Below are positions 7,880 through 16,080 of a DNA stretch of 64,000 nucleotides, piece after piece. Numbering within the stretch: position 1 is the first letter of the stretch; every line of letters starts with the position of its first letter. The stretch is from positions 1 to 64,000 of the forward strand of contig NZ_JOEZ01000031.1 in the NCBI RefSeq assembly GCF_000721175.1, given 5' to 3'. A model generated the notes under the pieces. It was not told the DNA's origin. It did not search any database and saw only the letters and a list, made by a program, of their open reading frames with translations. The position numbers and the translations under genes were made by a program. This DNA is from Streptomyces anulatus. GTDB lineage: Bacteria; Actinomycetota; Actinomycetes; Streptomycetales; Streptomycetaceae.

Positions 7880-9405
7880 GTCGCCCCGTCCTCGTCCGGC
7901 GCCTGCGCGCCCGCCTCGTCGTGGTGCGCGAGCTTCTCGGCGTCGCGCGGCAGCCGCAGTTCGAAGACGGCACCGCCGTCCGGGGAGTTCGCCGCCGTGA
8001 TGTCACCGCCGTGGATGTGCGCGTTCTCCATGGCGATGGAGAGGCCGAGCCCGCTGCCCTCCGACCGAGGTCTGGAGGCGCTCGCCTTGTAGAACCGGTC
8101 GAAGACGTGCGGCAGCACGTCCTCGGGGATGCCCGGACCGTGGTCCCGTACCTCGATGACCAGCTCCTCGCCCTCGGTCCGCACCCGGACGCCCACCGGC
8201 GAACCCCCGTGCTTGAGGGCGTTGCCGATGAGATTGGCCAGGATCACGTCCAGCCGGCGCGGATCGAGCCGGACCATCATGCCGCGCTCCGCGTCCAGGT
8301 CCACCGCGTCCAGCCAGGCCCGCGCGTCGATGCACGCGGTCACCTGGTCGGCGACGTCGACCGTGTCCAGCACCAGTCGGGCCGTGCCCGCGTCGAAGCG
8401 GGTCACCTCCATCAGGTTCTCCACCAGGTCGTTCAGCCGCCGGGTCTCGCTGACCACCAGATGCACGGCGGGCGCGATCATCGGGTCGAGGGTGTCCGCC
8501 TCGTCCTCCAGCACCTCCGCCACCGCGGTGATCGCGGTCAGCGGGGTGCGCAGCTCGTGCGACATGTCGGCGACGAACCGGCGGCTCGCCTCCTCCCGCG
8601 CGCTCATGTCCGCGACCTTCTTCTCCAGCGAGCTCGCCGTCCTGTTGAACGTACGGGAGAGATCGGCGAGTTCGTCCGTGCCGGAGACCACGAGCCGGGT
8701 GTCGAGCTTGCCCTCGCCGAGCTTGCGGGCCGCGTCGCCGAGCCGCTGCACCGGGCGCAGCACCGTCGTCGCGGCGGCCTGCGCGAGCAGCGCCGAGCCG
8801 ACCAGCGCGAGGGCGGTGGCGATCCCCAGCGACCAGGCGAGCGAGTTGAGGTCCTGCCGCTCCTGGTCGAGGGACTTGAGCATGTACCCGGTCGGCCCGC
8901 CGCCGATGATCCGCGTGCCAGCGACCAGATACGGCGTGCCCGCGATGCTCGTCCGCTGCCAGAACAGGTGGTACTCGTGCTCGTTGCTCGACGTCAGCGG
9001 CTGCTTGCGGGCCACCTGCTCCTGCAGCGAGTCCGGCACATCGGCCCGGGTGAAGGTGTCCAGGTCGGAGTAGCCCACGATCGGCTTGCCGCGCTCCCGT
9101 TCGGCCTCCAGGAGCACGCTGTACCCCGGGCCGCTGGACGCCATCTCCCCGGCGGCCCGCTGGAGGTCGTCCTTGGTGGGACGCGCCGCAAGACCCGCAG
9201 CGGTGTCCTGCATCTGCCGCCGGAAGTCGTCGAGCGCGGTGTCCTGGGTACGGGTCAGCACGGCCTCGCGGTTGAGCCAGTACGCGATCCCCGACGCGGA
9301 CACCGCTGCCGTCAGCGCCACCAGCGCGAACACCACGACGAGCCGCAGCCGCAGACTGGTCCAGCGCAGACCGGCGCGCAGGGACCGCTTGGCGGTTTCG
9401 GTCAC
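7876..9405 (-). CDS. afsQ2: Sensor histidine kinase AfsQ2
   Basis: Membrane sensor kinase of the AfsQ1/Q2 two-component system, which in S. coelicolor links nitrogen/glutamate conditions to antibiotic production. Order: TM1 (about residues 15-37), extracytoplasmic sensor, TM2 (SLGIATALALVGSALLAQAA), HAMP, HisKA with phospho-acceptor His in DMSHELRTPLTAI, HATPase with NLIGNALKHG, DHGPGIP and GSGLGLSIA. The GTG start at 9405 (VTETAKRS) overlaps the afsQ1 stop by GTGA; longer in-frame starts would run back into afsQ1. 509 aa. Identity rests on domain content plus the sigQ-afsQ1-afsQ2 order. Confidence 0.88.
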   Translation of the reverse strand: MTETAKRSLRAGLRWTSLRLRLVVVFALVALTAAVSASGIAYWLNREAVLTRTQDTALDDFRRQMQDTAAGLAARPTKDDLQRAAGEMASSGPGYSVLLEAERERGKPIVGYSDLDTFTRADVPDSLQEQVARKQPLTSSNEHEYHLFWQRTSIAGTPYLVAGTRIIGGGPTGYMLKSLDQERQDLNSLAWSLGIATALALVGSALLAQAAATTVLRPVQRLGDAARKLGEGKLDTRLVVSGTDELADLSRTFNRTASSLEKKVADMSAREEASRRFVADMSHELRTPLTAITAVAEVLEDEADTLDPMIAPAVHLVVSETRRLNDLVENLMEVTRFDAGTARLVLDTVDVADQVTACIDARAWLDAVDLDAERGMMVRLDPRRLDVILANLIGNALKHGGSPVGVRVRTEGEELVIEVRDHGPGIPEDVLPHVFDRFYKASASRPRSEGSGLGLSIAMENAHIHGGDITAANSPDGGAVFELRLPRDAEKLAHHDEAGAQAPDEDGAT

Positions 9406-10088
9406 TGAGGTGAGTCCAGCCGGTATCCCACGCCCCGCACCGTACGGATCAGGGTCGGCGAGGACGGCACGTCCTCCACCTTCGCCCGCAGCCGCTGCAC
9501 ACAGGCGTCCACCAGACGGGAGTCGCCCAGGTAGTCGTGCTCCCACACCAGGCGCAGCAACTGCTGCCGGGACAGGGCCTGGCCGGGCCGGCGGCTCAGC
9601 TCCAGCAGGAGCCGCAGCTCGGTCGGCGTGAGCTGCAGATCCTCACCGCCCTTGGTGACGGTCATGGCGGAGCGGTCGATCACCACGTTGCCGAAGGTCG
9701 CCGAGTCGGTCGACTCGCGCTCCCCGCGGCGCAGCACCGCCCGGATCCGGGCGTCCAGCACCCGGCCCTGGACAGGCTTCACCACATAGTCGTCCGCGCC
9801 GGACTCCAGTCCCACCACGACGTCGATGTCGTCGCTGCGCGCGGTCAGCAGAATGATCGGCAGCTGGTCGGTGCGGCGGATCCGCCGGCACACCTCGAAA
9901 CCGTCGATCCCCGGCAGCATCACATCCAGCACGACCAGGTCGGGCCGCTGCTCGCGCAGCAGCTCCAGGCCGTCCTCTCCCGTCGCCGCGGTGGCCACAC
10001 GGTGGCCCTGGCGTGACAACGAGAGTTCGAGGGCCGTGCGGATGGCGTCGTCGTCCTCGATCAGCAACAGGAAAGGCACGAACGTCAT
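9402..10088 (-). CDS. afsQ1: Response regulator AfsQ1 (OmpR/PhoB type)
   Basis: 228-aa DNA-binding response regulator. Receiver domain: acidic pocket in LLLIEDDDAI, phospho-acceptor Asp in DLVVLDVMLPG, switch residues in ILLTARSDD, Lys in VVKPV. C-terminal winged helix: LTPTELRLLLELSRRPGQALSRQQLL and VDACVQRLRAKVED. ATG 10088 (MTFVPFLLL) matches the domain start; the in-frame extension to 10196 crosses the promoter and AfsQ1 box. Likely regulated by its own site at 10162-10177, 74 bp upstream, and divergent from sigQ. Confidence 0.9.
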   Translation of the reverse strand: MTFVPFLLLIEDDDAIRTALELSLSRQGHRVATAATGEDGLELLREQRPDLVVLDVMLPGIDGFEVCRRIRRTDQLPIILLTARSDDIDVVVGLESGADDYVVKPVQGRVLDARIRAVLRRGERESTDSATFGNVVIDRSAMTVTKGGEDLQLTPTELRLLLELSRRPGQALSRQQLLRLVWEHDYLGDSRLVDACVQRLRAKVEDVPSSPTLIRTVRGVGYRLDSPQ

Positions 10089-10161
10089 TCTGGCCCATGG
10101 TGGCGCTTCAGTTCGACCTGTGGCCCGTTCCGATTGTCGGGACACGGCCGCAACTGCCCTT

Positions 10162-10177
10162 GTGACAGGCCTGTGAC
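10162..10177. promoter_or_regulatory. AfsQ1-type binding site in the afsQ1-sigQ intergenic region
   Basis: GTGAC-AGGCCT-GTGAC matches the published AfsQ1 consensus GTnAC-n6-GTnAC exactly. It sits between the divergent afsQ1 (74 bp away) and sigQ (85 bp away) starts, so it can mediate both autoregulation and sigQ control. Confidence 0.85.
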
Positions 10178-10261
10178 AGTCGGGGGACAGCGCCATGAAA
10201 CTGCCCCGGCAAGCTCTTCGACAGCAGGGAACGAACGGACTTCACCGATAGGGGGCGCGAG

Positions 10262-11068
10262 ATGAACGCACTGCACAGCACCAGCTCAAGCGCAGTTGTC
10301 ACGCGTCTCCACGACGTCGGCCGGAGCACGGAGAAGTCCGGTGCCACGGGGGGCACCTCCCTGCTCGAGCGCGGCCGAGAGCTCGGGGGAGTACGGGGGC
10401 GTGTTCGAGGCGCCGGGCGTCAGCACCAGACGGCCGCGGAGCAGGTGCGCATGCCGTACATGGCGGTGGTCGACGCACCCAAGGGGGCGGCGAGCGCGTA
10501 CGGGGAGGCCACGGGGGATCGCGGAGCCCGGACGGAGAACGCGGACGCCGAAGCGGCGTTCACGGCCTACGTCCAGGAGCGACGGGCCTCCCTGTACGCG
10601 ACCGCCTACCACCTGACCGGCGACCGGTTCGAGGCCGAGGACCTGCTGCAGAGCGCCCTCTTCTCGACCTACCGGGCGTGGGACCGGATCAGCGACAAGG
10701 CGGCGGTCGGCGGCTATCTGCGCCGCACCATGACCAACCTGCACATCAGCGCCTGGCGCAGGCGCAAGCTCAACGAATACCCGACCGAGGAGCTGCCGGA
10801 GACGGTGGGCGACACGGACGCGATGCGCGGCACGGAGCTGCGGGCGGTGCTGTGGCAGGCACTCGCCCGGCTGCCCGAACTGCAGCGCACGATGCTGGTC
10901 CTGCGGTACTACGAGGGCCGCACCGACCCGGAGATCGCGTCGATCCTCGACATCAGTGTCGGCACGGTGAAGTCCAGCATCTGGCGCTCCCTGCGCCGGC
11001 TGCGCGAGGACGAGGTCCTCAGCTTCGGACGTGACGAGCAGGAGTCCTTCGGCGAGCTGGTGGCCTGA
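10262..11068 (+). CDS. sigQ: ECF sigma factor SigQ
   Basis: 268-aa SigE-subfamily ECF sigma factor. After a variable 90-residue N-terminus come region 2 (FTAYVQERRASLYATAYHLTG and EAEDLLQSALFSTYRAWDRI) and region 4 (LPELQRTMLVLRYYEGRTDPEIASILDISVGTVKSSIWRSL). ATG 10262 follows a purine-rich GGGGGCGCGAG leader. Divergent from afsQ1 with an AfsQ1 box between, as known for sigQ in S. coelicolor, where SigQ counteracts AfsQ1-driven antibiotic production. The long N-terminus could hide a later start (for example ATG 10453). Confidence 0.85.
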   Translation: MNALHSTSSSAVVTRLHDVGRSTEKSGATGGTSLLERGRELGGVRGRVRGAGRQHQTAAEQVRMPYMAVVDAPKGAASAYGEATGDRGARTENADAEAAFTAYVQERRASLYATAYHLTGDRFEAEDLLQSALFSTYRAWDRISDKAAVGGYLRRTMTNLHISAWRRRKLNEYPTEELPETVGDTDAMRGTELRAVLWQALARLPELQRTMLVLRYYEGRTDPEIASILDISVGTVKSSIWRSLRRLREDEVLSFGRDEQESFGELVA

Positions 11069-11080
11069 GGCTGGGCCCTT

Positions 11081-11227
11081 CGCTTCGGGGGAGGCGGGGG
11101 CCACGGGGGAAAGTGCGGGGGAGCAACGGGGGAGCAGTGAGAACGGGGACCGAGGGGACCCGGGGGAATCACGGGGGAACACGGGGAACGGCCCACCGCT
11201 TCGGGGGAGGCGCGGGCCACGGGGGAA
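11081..11227. repeat. G-tract repeat region downstream of sigQ
   Basis: A 31-bp direct repeat beginning CGCTTCGGGGGAGGCG occurs at 11081-11112 and 11197-11227. The sequence between consists largely of short CGGGGGAA-like units, giving about a dozen runs of four or five G on the plus strand within 150 bp. It is non-coding and purine-biased on the sigQ transcript strand. Confidence 0.8.
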
Positions 11228-11230
11228 ACA

Positions 11231-11272
11231 CAGCGGGGCCGTACGGGCCGGGGGTCCTGTACGGCCCCGCTG
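11231..11272. terminator. Terminator between sigQ and the convergent kinase gene
   Basis: Perfect 14-bp stem (CAGCGGGGCCGTAC / GTACGGCCCCGCTG) around a 14-nt loop between convergent genes. Confidence 0.8.
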
Positions 11273-11299
11273 GGCGTTTCGAGAAAGCCGGCCGCCCGG

Positions 11300-12010
11300 C
11301 TACACCGTCCGCCCCGCCGGCGCTCCACGCCGGCACCGCCCCGCCGCCGCGGCGGCGAACCGGCCCAGTGCCTCCTCCTTGCCGCAGGGATACGCCCCCA
11401 GGGCCGTCTGACGGGCCACGATGCGCCGCTCGGCCCGCATCAGCCGCCAGCCGCGCCGCAGCAGGAACGGGACCGACTTGCGGCCCTCGCGCAGATCCCG
11501 CACCAGTCGGCGCCGGAACGTCGTGGACGGGCGGCCGCGCAGGCACAGCGCGTCCGCCAGCAGCCCCAGCTCCTGGCAGCGCTCCACGATGTCCGCCGCG
11601 AAGATGCCCTCCGCCACGAACAGCGGTGACCGCTCGATGTGGAAGGTCTCGTGGCCCGTGCGGGAGCTGGTGGCGATGTCGTACACCGGAACGTCCGTAC
11701 GGCCGCACCGGCACAGCTCCGCGATGGCGGCCACCGCCGCGTCCGCGTCCCAGGACCCGGCGGAGTCCCAGTCGATGTCCGTGGAGCCGGGGACGCGCGG
11801 CAGCGTCGGGTCCCCCGCCTCCTTGTAGAAGTCGTCCAGACGCAGCACCGGAAGACCGGTGCGGGCGGCCAGGACGGACTTGCCGGAGCCGGAGGGGCCC
11901 GCGAGGAGGACGACGCGGGTCGGGATCGGTTGGGAACTCACAGAACAGAAGTGTGAGGCATTGACCCGCGCAGGCGACCCCCCGGGCCTCCTGTTGGTAT
12001 CCAGCATCAC
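11300..12010 (-). CDS. P-loop nucleoside (uridine) kinase-like ATPase
   Basis: 236 aa with Walker A GPSGSGKS near residue 38, then LDDFYKE and a WDSAGSWD segment in the acceptor-binding region typical of uridine/phosphoribulokinase-like kinases. VYDIATSSRTGHET and LFVAEGIFA (Walker-B-like) follow. It probably phosphorylates a nucleoside and would fit the nucleoside genes nearby, but the substrate is inferred. The first ATG gives 236 aa; a GTG at VNASHFCSV (15 residues later) is an alternative start. The Arg/Ala-rich C-terminus is variable. Confidence 0.75.
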   Translation of the reverse strand: MMLDTNRRPGGSPARVNASHFCSVSSQPIPTRVVLLAGPSGSGKSVLAARTGLPVLRLDDFYKEAGDPTLPRVPGSTDIDWDSAGSWDADAAVAAIAELCRCGRTDVPVYDIATSSRTGHETFHIERSPLFVAEGIFAADIVERCQELGLLADALCLRGRPSTTFRRRLVRDLREGRKSVPFLLRRGWRLMRAERRIVARQTALGAYPCGKEEALGRFAAAAAGRCRRGAPAGRTV

Positions 12011-12069
12011 ACCTCAACTACTCTGCGCGCACAGACGATTACCCGACCAGGCTTGATCAGGTGGAAAAC

Positions 12070-12489
12070 ATGGCACTTCATGCACGTAAGCCCGAACGTC
12101 GCGTCCTGCTGCGCGCCGGTCTGACCGTCACCGCGCTGGGGGCCGCCCTGGGAGCCGGTGCGGGCTCCGCGGGGGCAGTGCAGCTGCCCCCGGTCGCGGA
12201 GATCCCGGACCAGGGCACCTCGGCCCTCCAGGCGGTCACCGAGACGGCCGGTCCCGCGGTGACCAGCGCGCTCGGGACCTCGCTGGCCGGCAGCATCGCC
12301 CCGGTCACCGACCTTCAGCTGGACCCGCTGGCCAACACCGGGGTGGATCCGCTGGACAACGCCGTGGGAACCCAGATCGCCGACTTCAAGCCGCTGACCA
12401 CGGCCGTCGTCACCGATCCGATCACCAGCGGCGGCGCGCTGAGCGATCTGCCCGTGGTGGGTTCGGTGACCAAGCTCGTCACCGGCTGA
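12070..12489 (+). CDS. Small secreted protein
   Basis: 139 aa with a signal peptide (RRVLLRAGLTVTALGAALG core, cleavage near AGA-VQLPP) and a Ser/Thr/Val-rich mature domain containing TDLQLDPLANTGVDPLDNAVGTQ and no Cys. ATG 12070 follows AGGTGG at the right spacing; GTG 12061 is less likely. Similar in style and size to the protein at 5718-6020; both may belong to one Streptomyces-specific secreted family. Function unknown. Confidence 0.75.
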   Translation: MALHARKPERRVLLRAGLTVTALGAALGAGAGSAGAVQLPPVAEIPDQGTSALQAVTETAGPAVTSALGTSLAGSIAPVTDLQLDPLANTGVDPLDNAVGTQIADFKPLTTAVVTDPITSGGALSDLPVVGSVTKLVTG

Positions 12490-12512
12490 CGCGCGCGGGA
12501 CGCGGACACGGC

Positions 12513-12550
12513 GAACGGGGCCGCCCCGGGGTGGGAGGGCGGCCCCGTTC
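12513..12550. terminator. Terminator between convergent genes
   Basis: Perfect 13-bp stem (GAACGGGGCCGCC / GGCGGCCCCGTTC) with a 12-nt loop between the secreted-protein gene and the convergent aldehyde dehydrogenase operon. Confidence 0.85.
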
Positions 12551-12574
12551 GGGTACCTGCGGTGCGGTCCGTCC

Positions 12575-13492
12575 TCAGTACGAGGAGCCCGCAGCTCCCA
12601 GCGCGCCCGTCGGGTGCCACACCGTCTTGGTCTCCAGGAACGCCGTCAGGCGGTGCGTGCCGGGGGAGGCCGGCCAGTCCTCGGAGTCCGACGTGCCGTC
12701 CGCGTCCACAGGCTGTGGGCGGAGCACGCGCTTCAGATTGTCCGCCGCCGCGATCTCCAGCTCCTTCGCCAGCGCGGTGTCCGCGCCGGTGAGGTCGATC
12801 GCGTTGACGTCCTGGTGGGCGGCGAGCGGGGCCGCCAGCTCCGCCGTGGCGCCGGACAGGATGTTGACCACACCGCCGGGGACGTCCGAGGTGGCCAGCA
12901 CCTCGCCCAGCGACAGCGCGGGCAGCGGGGCGTCCGCCGAGGCGATGACGACCGCCGTGTTGCCCGTCGCGATCACCGGGGCGATCACCGAGACCAGGCC
13001 GAGGAACGACGACTTCTGCGGCGCGAGAACCGCGACGACGCCGGTCGGCTCGGGGGTGGAGAGGTTGAGATACGGTCCCGCGACCGGGTTGGCCCCGCCC
13101 GCGATCTGCCCGATCTTGTCGGTCCAGCCCGCGTACCAGACCCAGCGGTCGATCGCCGCGTCCACCACGGCCGCCGCCTTGGACTTCGACAGCCCCTCGG
13201 AGGCGGCCACCTCGCGGACGAACTGGTCCTTGCGGCCCTCCAGCATCTCCGCGACGCGGTAGAGGACCTGGCCGCGGTTGTACGCGGTCGCGCCCGACCA
13301 GCCGCCGAACGCCTTGCGCGCGGCCACGACCGCGTCGCGCGCGTCCTTGCGCGAAGACTTCGGGGCGTTGGCGAGCCACTGGCCCTTGGAGTCCGTCACC
13401 TCGTACACCCGGCCGCTCTCGGAGCGGGGGAACTTGCCCCCGACGTACAGCTTGTAGGTCTTGTAGACGCTCAGACGGTTCTGCTCAGACAT
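12575..13492 (-). CDS. Truncated aldehyde dehydrogenase-like protein (no catalytic Cys)
   Basis: 305-aa protein homologous to the N-terminal NAD-binding part of aldehyde dehydrogenases: YVGGKFPRSESG, VVAARKAFGGWSG, WYAGWTDKIGQIAGG, IAPVIATGNTAVVIA, GGVVNILSG. It ends soon after this region, so the catalytic Glu segment (ELGGK) and nucleophile segment (GQ-x-C) are absent. The C-terminus reads KTVWHPTG. ATG 13492 overlaps the stop of the full-length dehydrogenase by 8 bp. Probably a non-catalytic partner of that enzyme; the pair recalls the active-plus-degenerate domains of ALDH16. Not a recent truncation, since coding bias holds to its end. Confidence 0.8.
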   Translation of the reverse strand: MSEQNRLSVYKTYKLYVGGKFPRSESGRVYEVTDSKGQWLANAPKSSRKDARDAVVAARKAFGGWSGATAYNRGQVLYRVAEMLEGRKDQFVREVAASEGLSKSKAAAVVDAAIDRWVWYAGWTDKIGQIAGGANPVAGPYLNLSTPEPTGVVAVLAPQKSSFLGLVSVIAPVIATGNTAVVIASADAPLPALSLGEVLATSDVPGGVVNILSGATAELAAPLAAHQDVNAIDLTGADTALAKELEIAAADNLKRVLRPQPVDADGTSDSEDWPASPGTHRLTAFLETKTVWHPTGALGAAGSSY

Positions 13493-14927
13493 CGAGGTAC
13501 GCCTCCAGGCCGTGGCGGCCGCCCTCGCGGCCGAAGCCCGACTCCTTGTAGCCGCCGAACGGCGACGTCGGGTCGAACTTGTTGAACGTGTTGGCCCAGA
13601 CGACGCCCGCGCGGAGCTTGTTCGCCACCGCGAGGATGCGGGAGCCCTTCTCCGTCCAGATGCCGGCCGAGAGGCCGTACTGACTGTTGTTGGCCTTGGC
13701 GACCGCCTCGTCCGGGGTGCGGAACGAGAGAACGGAGAGCACCGGGCCGAAGATCTCGTCACGGGCCACCGTGTGCGCCTGGGTGACGTTGGTGAAGAGC
13801 GTCGGGGCGAACCAGTAACCGGAAGACGGCAGTTCGCAGGGGGCGCTCCAGCGCTCCGCGCCCTCCGCCTCGCCGGTCTCCACCAGGGCGGTGATCCGGG
13901 CGAGCTGCTCGGCGGAGTTGATCGCGCCGATGTCGGTGTTCTTGTCCAGCGGGTCGCCGAGGCGCAGCGTGGACAGCCGGCGCTTCAGCGCGTCCAGAAC
14001 CTCGTCCTGGACCGACTCCTGGACGAGCAGCCGGGAGCCCGCGCAGCAGACCTGGCCCTGGTTGAAGAAGATGCCGGTGACGATGCCCTCGACGGCCTGG
14101 TCGATCGGGGCGTCGTCGAACACGATGTTCGCGCCCTTGCCGCCCAGCTCCAGGGTGACCTTCTTGTCCGTGCCCGCGACGGAGCGCGCGATCGCCTTGC
14201 CGACGGCGGTCGAACCGGTGAAGGCGACCTTGTTCACGTCGGGGTGCGTGACGAGGGCCTCGCCCGCGTCGCCGTACCCGGTCAGGATGTTGACGACACC
14301 CTTGGGGAGCCCCGCCCGGCGGCAGATGTCCGCGAAGAACAGCGCGCTCAGCGGGGTCGTCTCGGCGGGCTTCAGGACCACCGTGTTGCCCGTGGCGAGC
14401 GCCGGGGCGATCTTCCACGCGAGCATCAGCAGCGGGAAGTTCCACGGGATGACCTGGCCGGCCACGCCCAGCGGACGGGGGTTCGCCCCGTAGCCCGCGT
14501 GGTCGAGCTTGTCGGCCCAGCCCGCGTAGTAGAAGAAGTGCGCCGCGACCAGCGGGAGGTCCGCGTCGCGGGTCTCCTTGATCGGCTTGCCGTTGTCGAG
14601 CGTCTCCAGGACGGCCAGCTCACGGCTGCGCTCCTGGATGATCCGCGCGATCCGGAACAGGTACTTGGCGCGCTCGGAGCCGGGCAGCGCCGACCACTTC
14701 TCGAACGCCTTCCGTGCCGCCTTCACGGCCCGGTCCACGTCCGCCGCGCCTGCCCGCGCGACCTCGGAGAGGACCTCTTCGCTGCTCGGCGAGACGGTTT
14801 TGAAGACCTTGCCGTCGGCGGCCTCGGTGAACTCGCCGTCGATGAACAGCCCGTAGGAGGGGGCGATGTCGACGACGGCGCGGGACTCCGGCGCCGGTGC
14901 GTACTCGAATGCGGATGCCATGGTCAT
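13485..14927 (-). CDS. Aldehyde dehydrogenase
   Basis: 480-aa NAD(P)-dependent aldehyde dehydrogenase. NAD-site segments VIPWNFPLLMLAWKIAPALA and FTGSTAVGKAIA, catalytic Glu in VTLELGGKGANIVF and nucleophile Cys in NQGQVCCAGSR are all present, ending FGGYKESGFGREGG. ATG 14927 overlaps the deoC stop (TGATG). Position directly after deoC suggests oxidation of acetaldehyde released from deoxyribose 5-phosphate, or a related aldehyde. The following truncated homologue probably pairs with it. Confidence 0.88.
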   Translation of the reverse strand: MTMASAFEYAPAPESRAVVDIAPSYGLFIDGEFTEAADGKVFKTVSPSSEEVLSEVARAGAADVDRAVKAARKAFEKWSALPGSERAKYLFRIARIIQERSRELAVLETLDNGKPIKETRDADLPLVAAHFFYYAGWADKLDHAGYGANPRPLGVAGQVIPWNFPLLMLAWKIAPALATGNTVVLKPAETTPLSALFFADICRRAGLPKGVVNILTGYGDAGEALVTHPDVNKVAFTGSTAVGKAIARSVAGTDKKVTLELGGKGANIVFDDAPIDQAVEGIVTGIFFNQGQVCCAGSRLLVQESVQDEVLDALKRRLSTLRLGDPLDKNTDIGAINSAEQLARITALVETGEAEGAERWSAPCELPSSGYWFAPTLFTNVTQAHTVARDEIFGPVLSVLSFRTPDEAVAKANNSQYGLSAGIWTEKGSRILAVANKLRAGVVWANTFNKFDPTSPFGGYKESGFGREGGRHGLEAYLDV

Positions 14928-15922
14928 CAGTCCACCGTCACGTAATCGGGGCCGGAGTAACGGCCGGTGCTGAGCTTCTGGCGCTGCATCAGCAGGTCGT
15001 TGAGCAGGCTGGAGGCGCCGAACCTGAACCAGTGCGGGTCCAGCCAGTCCTCGCCCGTCGTCTCGTTCACCAGCACCAGGAACTTGACCGCGTCCTTGGT
15101 GGTGCGGATGCCGCCGGCCGGTTTCACACCGATCTGTACGCCGGTCTGCGCCCGGAAGTCGCGGACGGCCTCCAGCATGAGGAGCGTGTTGGCCGGGGTG
15201 GCGTTGGTGGCCACCTTGCCGGTCGAGGTCTTGATGAAGTCCGCGCCCGCCAGCATCCCGATCCAGGAGGCCCGGCGGATGTTGTCGTACGTGGACAGCT
15301 CGCCGGTCTCGAAGATCACCTTGAGGCGGGCGGTGCCGCACTCCGCCTTCACGGCGAGGATCTCCTCGTACACCTTCAGGAAACGGCCGGAGAGGAACGC
15401 CCCCCGGTCGATCACCATGTCGATCTCGTCGGCCCCGGCCGCCACTGCGTCGCGGACGTCCGCGAGCTTGACGTCCAGCGAGGCGCGGCCCGCCGGGAAG
15501 GCGGTCGCCACGGACGCCACCTTCACACCGGAGCCGGCCAGCGCGGCGGCGGCGGTGGCCGCCATGTCGGGATAGACGCAGACCGCGGCGGTGTGCGGGG
15601 TCATGCGGTCGGGCTCGGCATCCAAGGGGTCGGAGGAGAGCCGAGGCGGAGCGTAGCGAAGCGGGTCGGGGTTGACGGCCTTGGCGGCGAGAGCCCGGAC
15701 CTTGCCCGGGGTGTCCGCGCCTTCCAGCGTCGTCAGGTCGATCATCGAGATGGCGAGATCGATGGCGTACGCCTTGGCCGTCGTCTTGATCGAACGGGTT
15801 CCGAGGGAGGCGGCGCGCGCTTCGAGGCCGACGGCGTCGACGCCGGGGAGCCCGAACAGGAAGCGGCGCAGCGCACTGTCGGACGCCGTCGCGTCGGAGA
15901 ATGCGGGAGCAGTGGTGGGCAT
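14927..15922 (-). CDS. deoC: Deoxyribose-phosphate aldolase
   Basis: 331-aa DeoC. It splits 2-deoxyribose 5-phosphate into glyceraldehyde 3-phosphate and acetaldehyde. The Schiff-base Lys lies in DFIKTSTGK and the second essential Lys in GVKPAGGIRT; EIDMVIDRG contains the conserved Asp. ATG 15922 (MPTTAPA) is chosen; GTG 15928 is possible. It heads the deoC-ALDH-ALDH-like operon with overlapping genes. The CTACGCGCGTAG site 20 bp upstream matches those of add and purine nucleoside phosphorylase. Confidence 0.92.
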   Translation of the reverse strand: MPTTAPAFSDATASDSALRRFLFGLPGVDAVGLEARAASLGTRSIKTTAKAYAIDLAISMIDLTTLEGADTPGKVRALAAKAVNPDPLRYAPPRLSSDPLDAEPDRMTPHTAAVCVYPDMAATAAAALAGSGVKVASVATAFPAGRASLDVKLADVRDAVAAGADEIDMVIDRGAFLSGRFLKVYEEILAVKAECGTARLKVIFETGELSTYDNIRRASWIGMLAGADFIKTSTGKVATNATPANTLLMLEAVRDFRAQTGVQIGVKPAGGIRTTKDAVKFLVLVNETTGEDWLDPHWFRFGASSLLNDLLMQRQKLSTGRYSGPDYVTVD

Positions 15923-15941
15923 GGTCACCAGAGGAGCATAT

Positions 15942-15953
15942 CTACGCGCGTAG
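15942..15953. promoter_or_regulatory. CTACGCGCGTAG palindrome upstream of deoC
   Basis: Second perfect copy of the 12-bp palindrome, 20 bp upstream of the deoC start, near the expected promoter/leader. Same sequence as at 4401 and 19774. Confidence 0.65.
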
Positions 15954-16080
15954 CGACCTGTACAGGGGGCCGGGCCGTCCGTGCGTCCCGCACCCCGGCC
16001 CTCCGGTACCGGATTCCCGGGGCACGGCGGTACGGCAGCCGCTCCGCCGTCCTCCGCGCCCGTCAGGCAGAATCGGCCCC

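Noticed and set aside
11081..11227. Possible CRISPR-like direct repeats
   Set aside because: Repeats are G-rich, irregular in length and spacing, with no unique spacers or cas genes.
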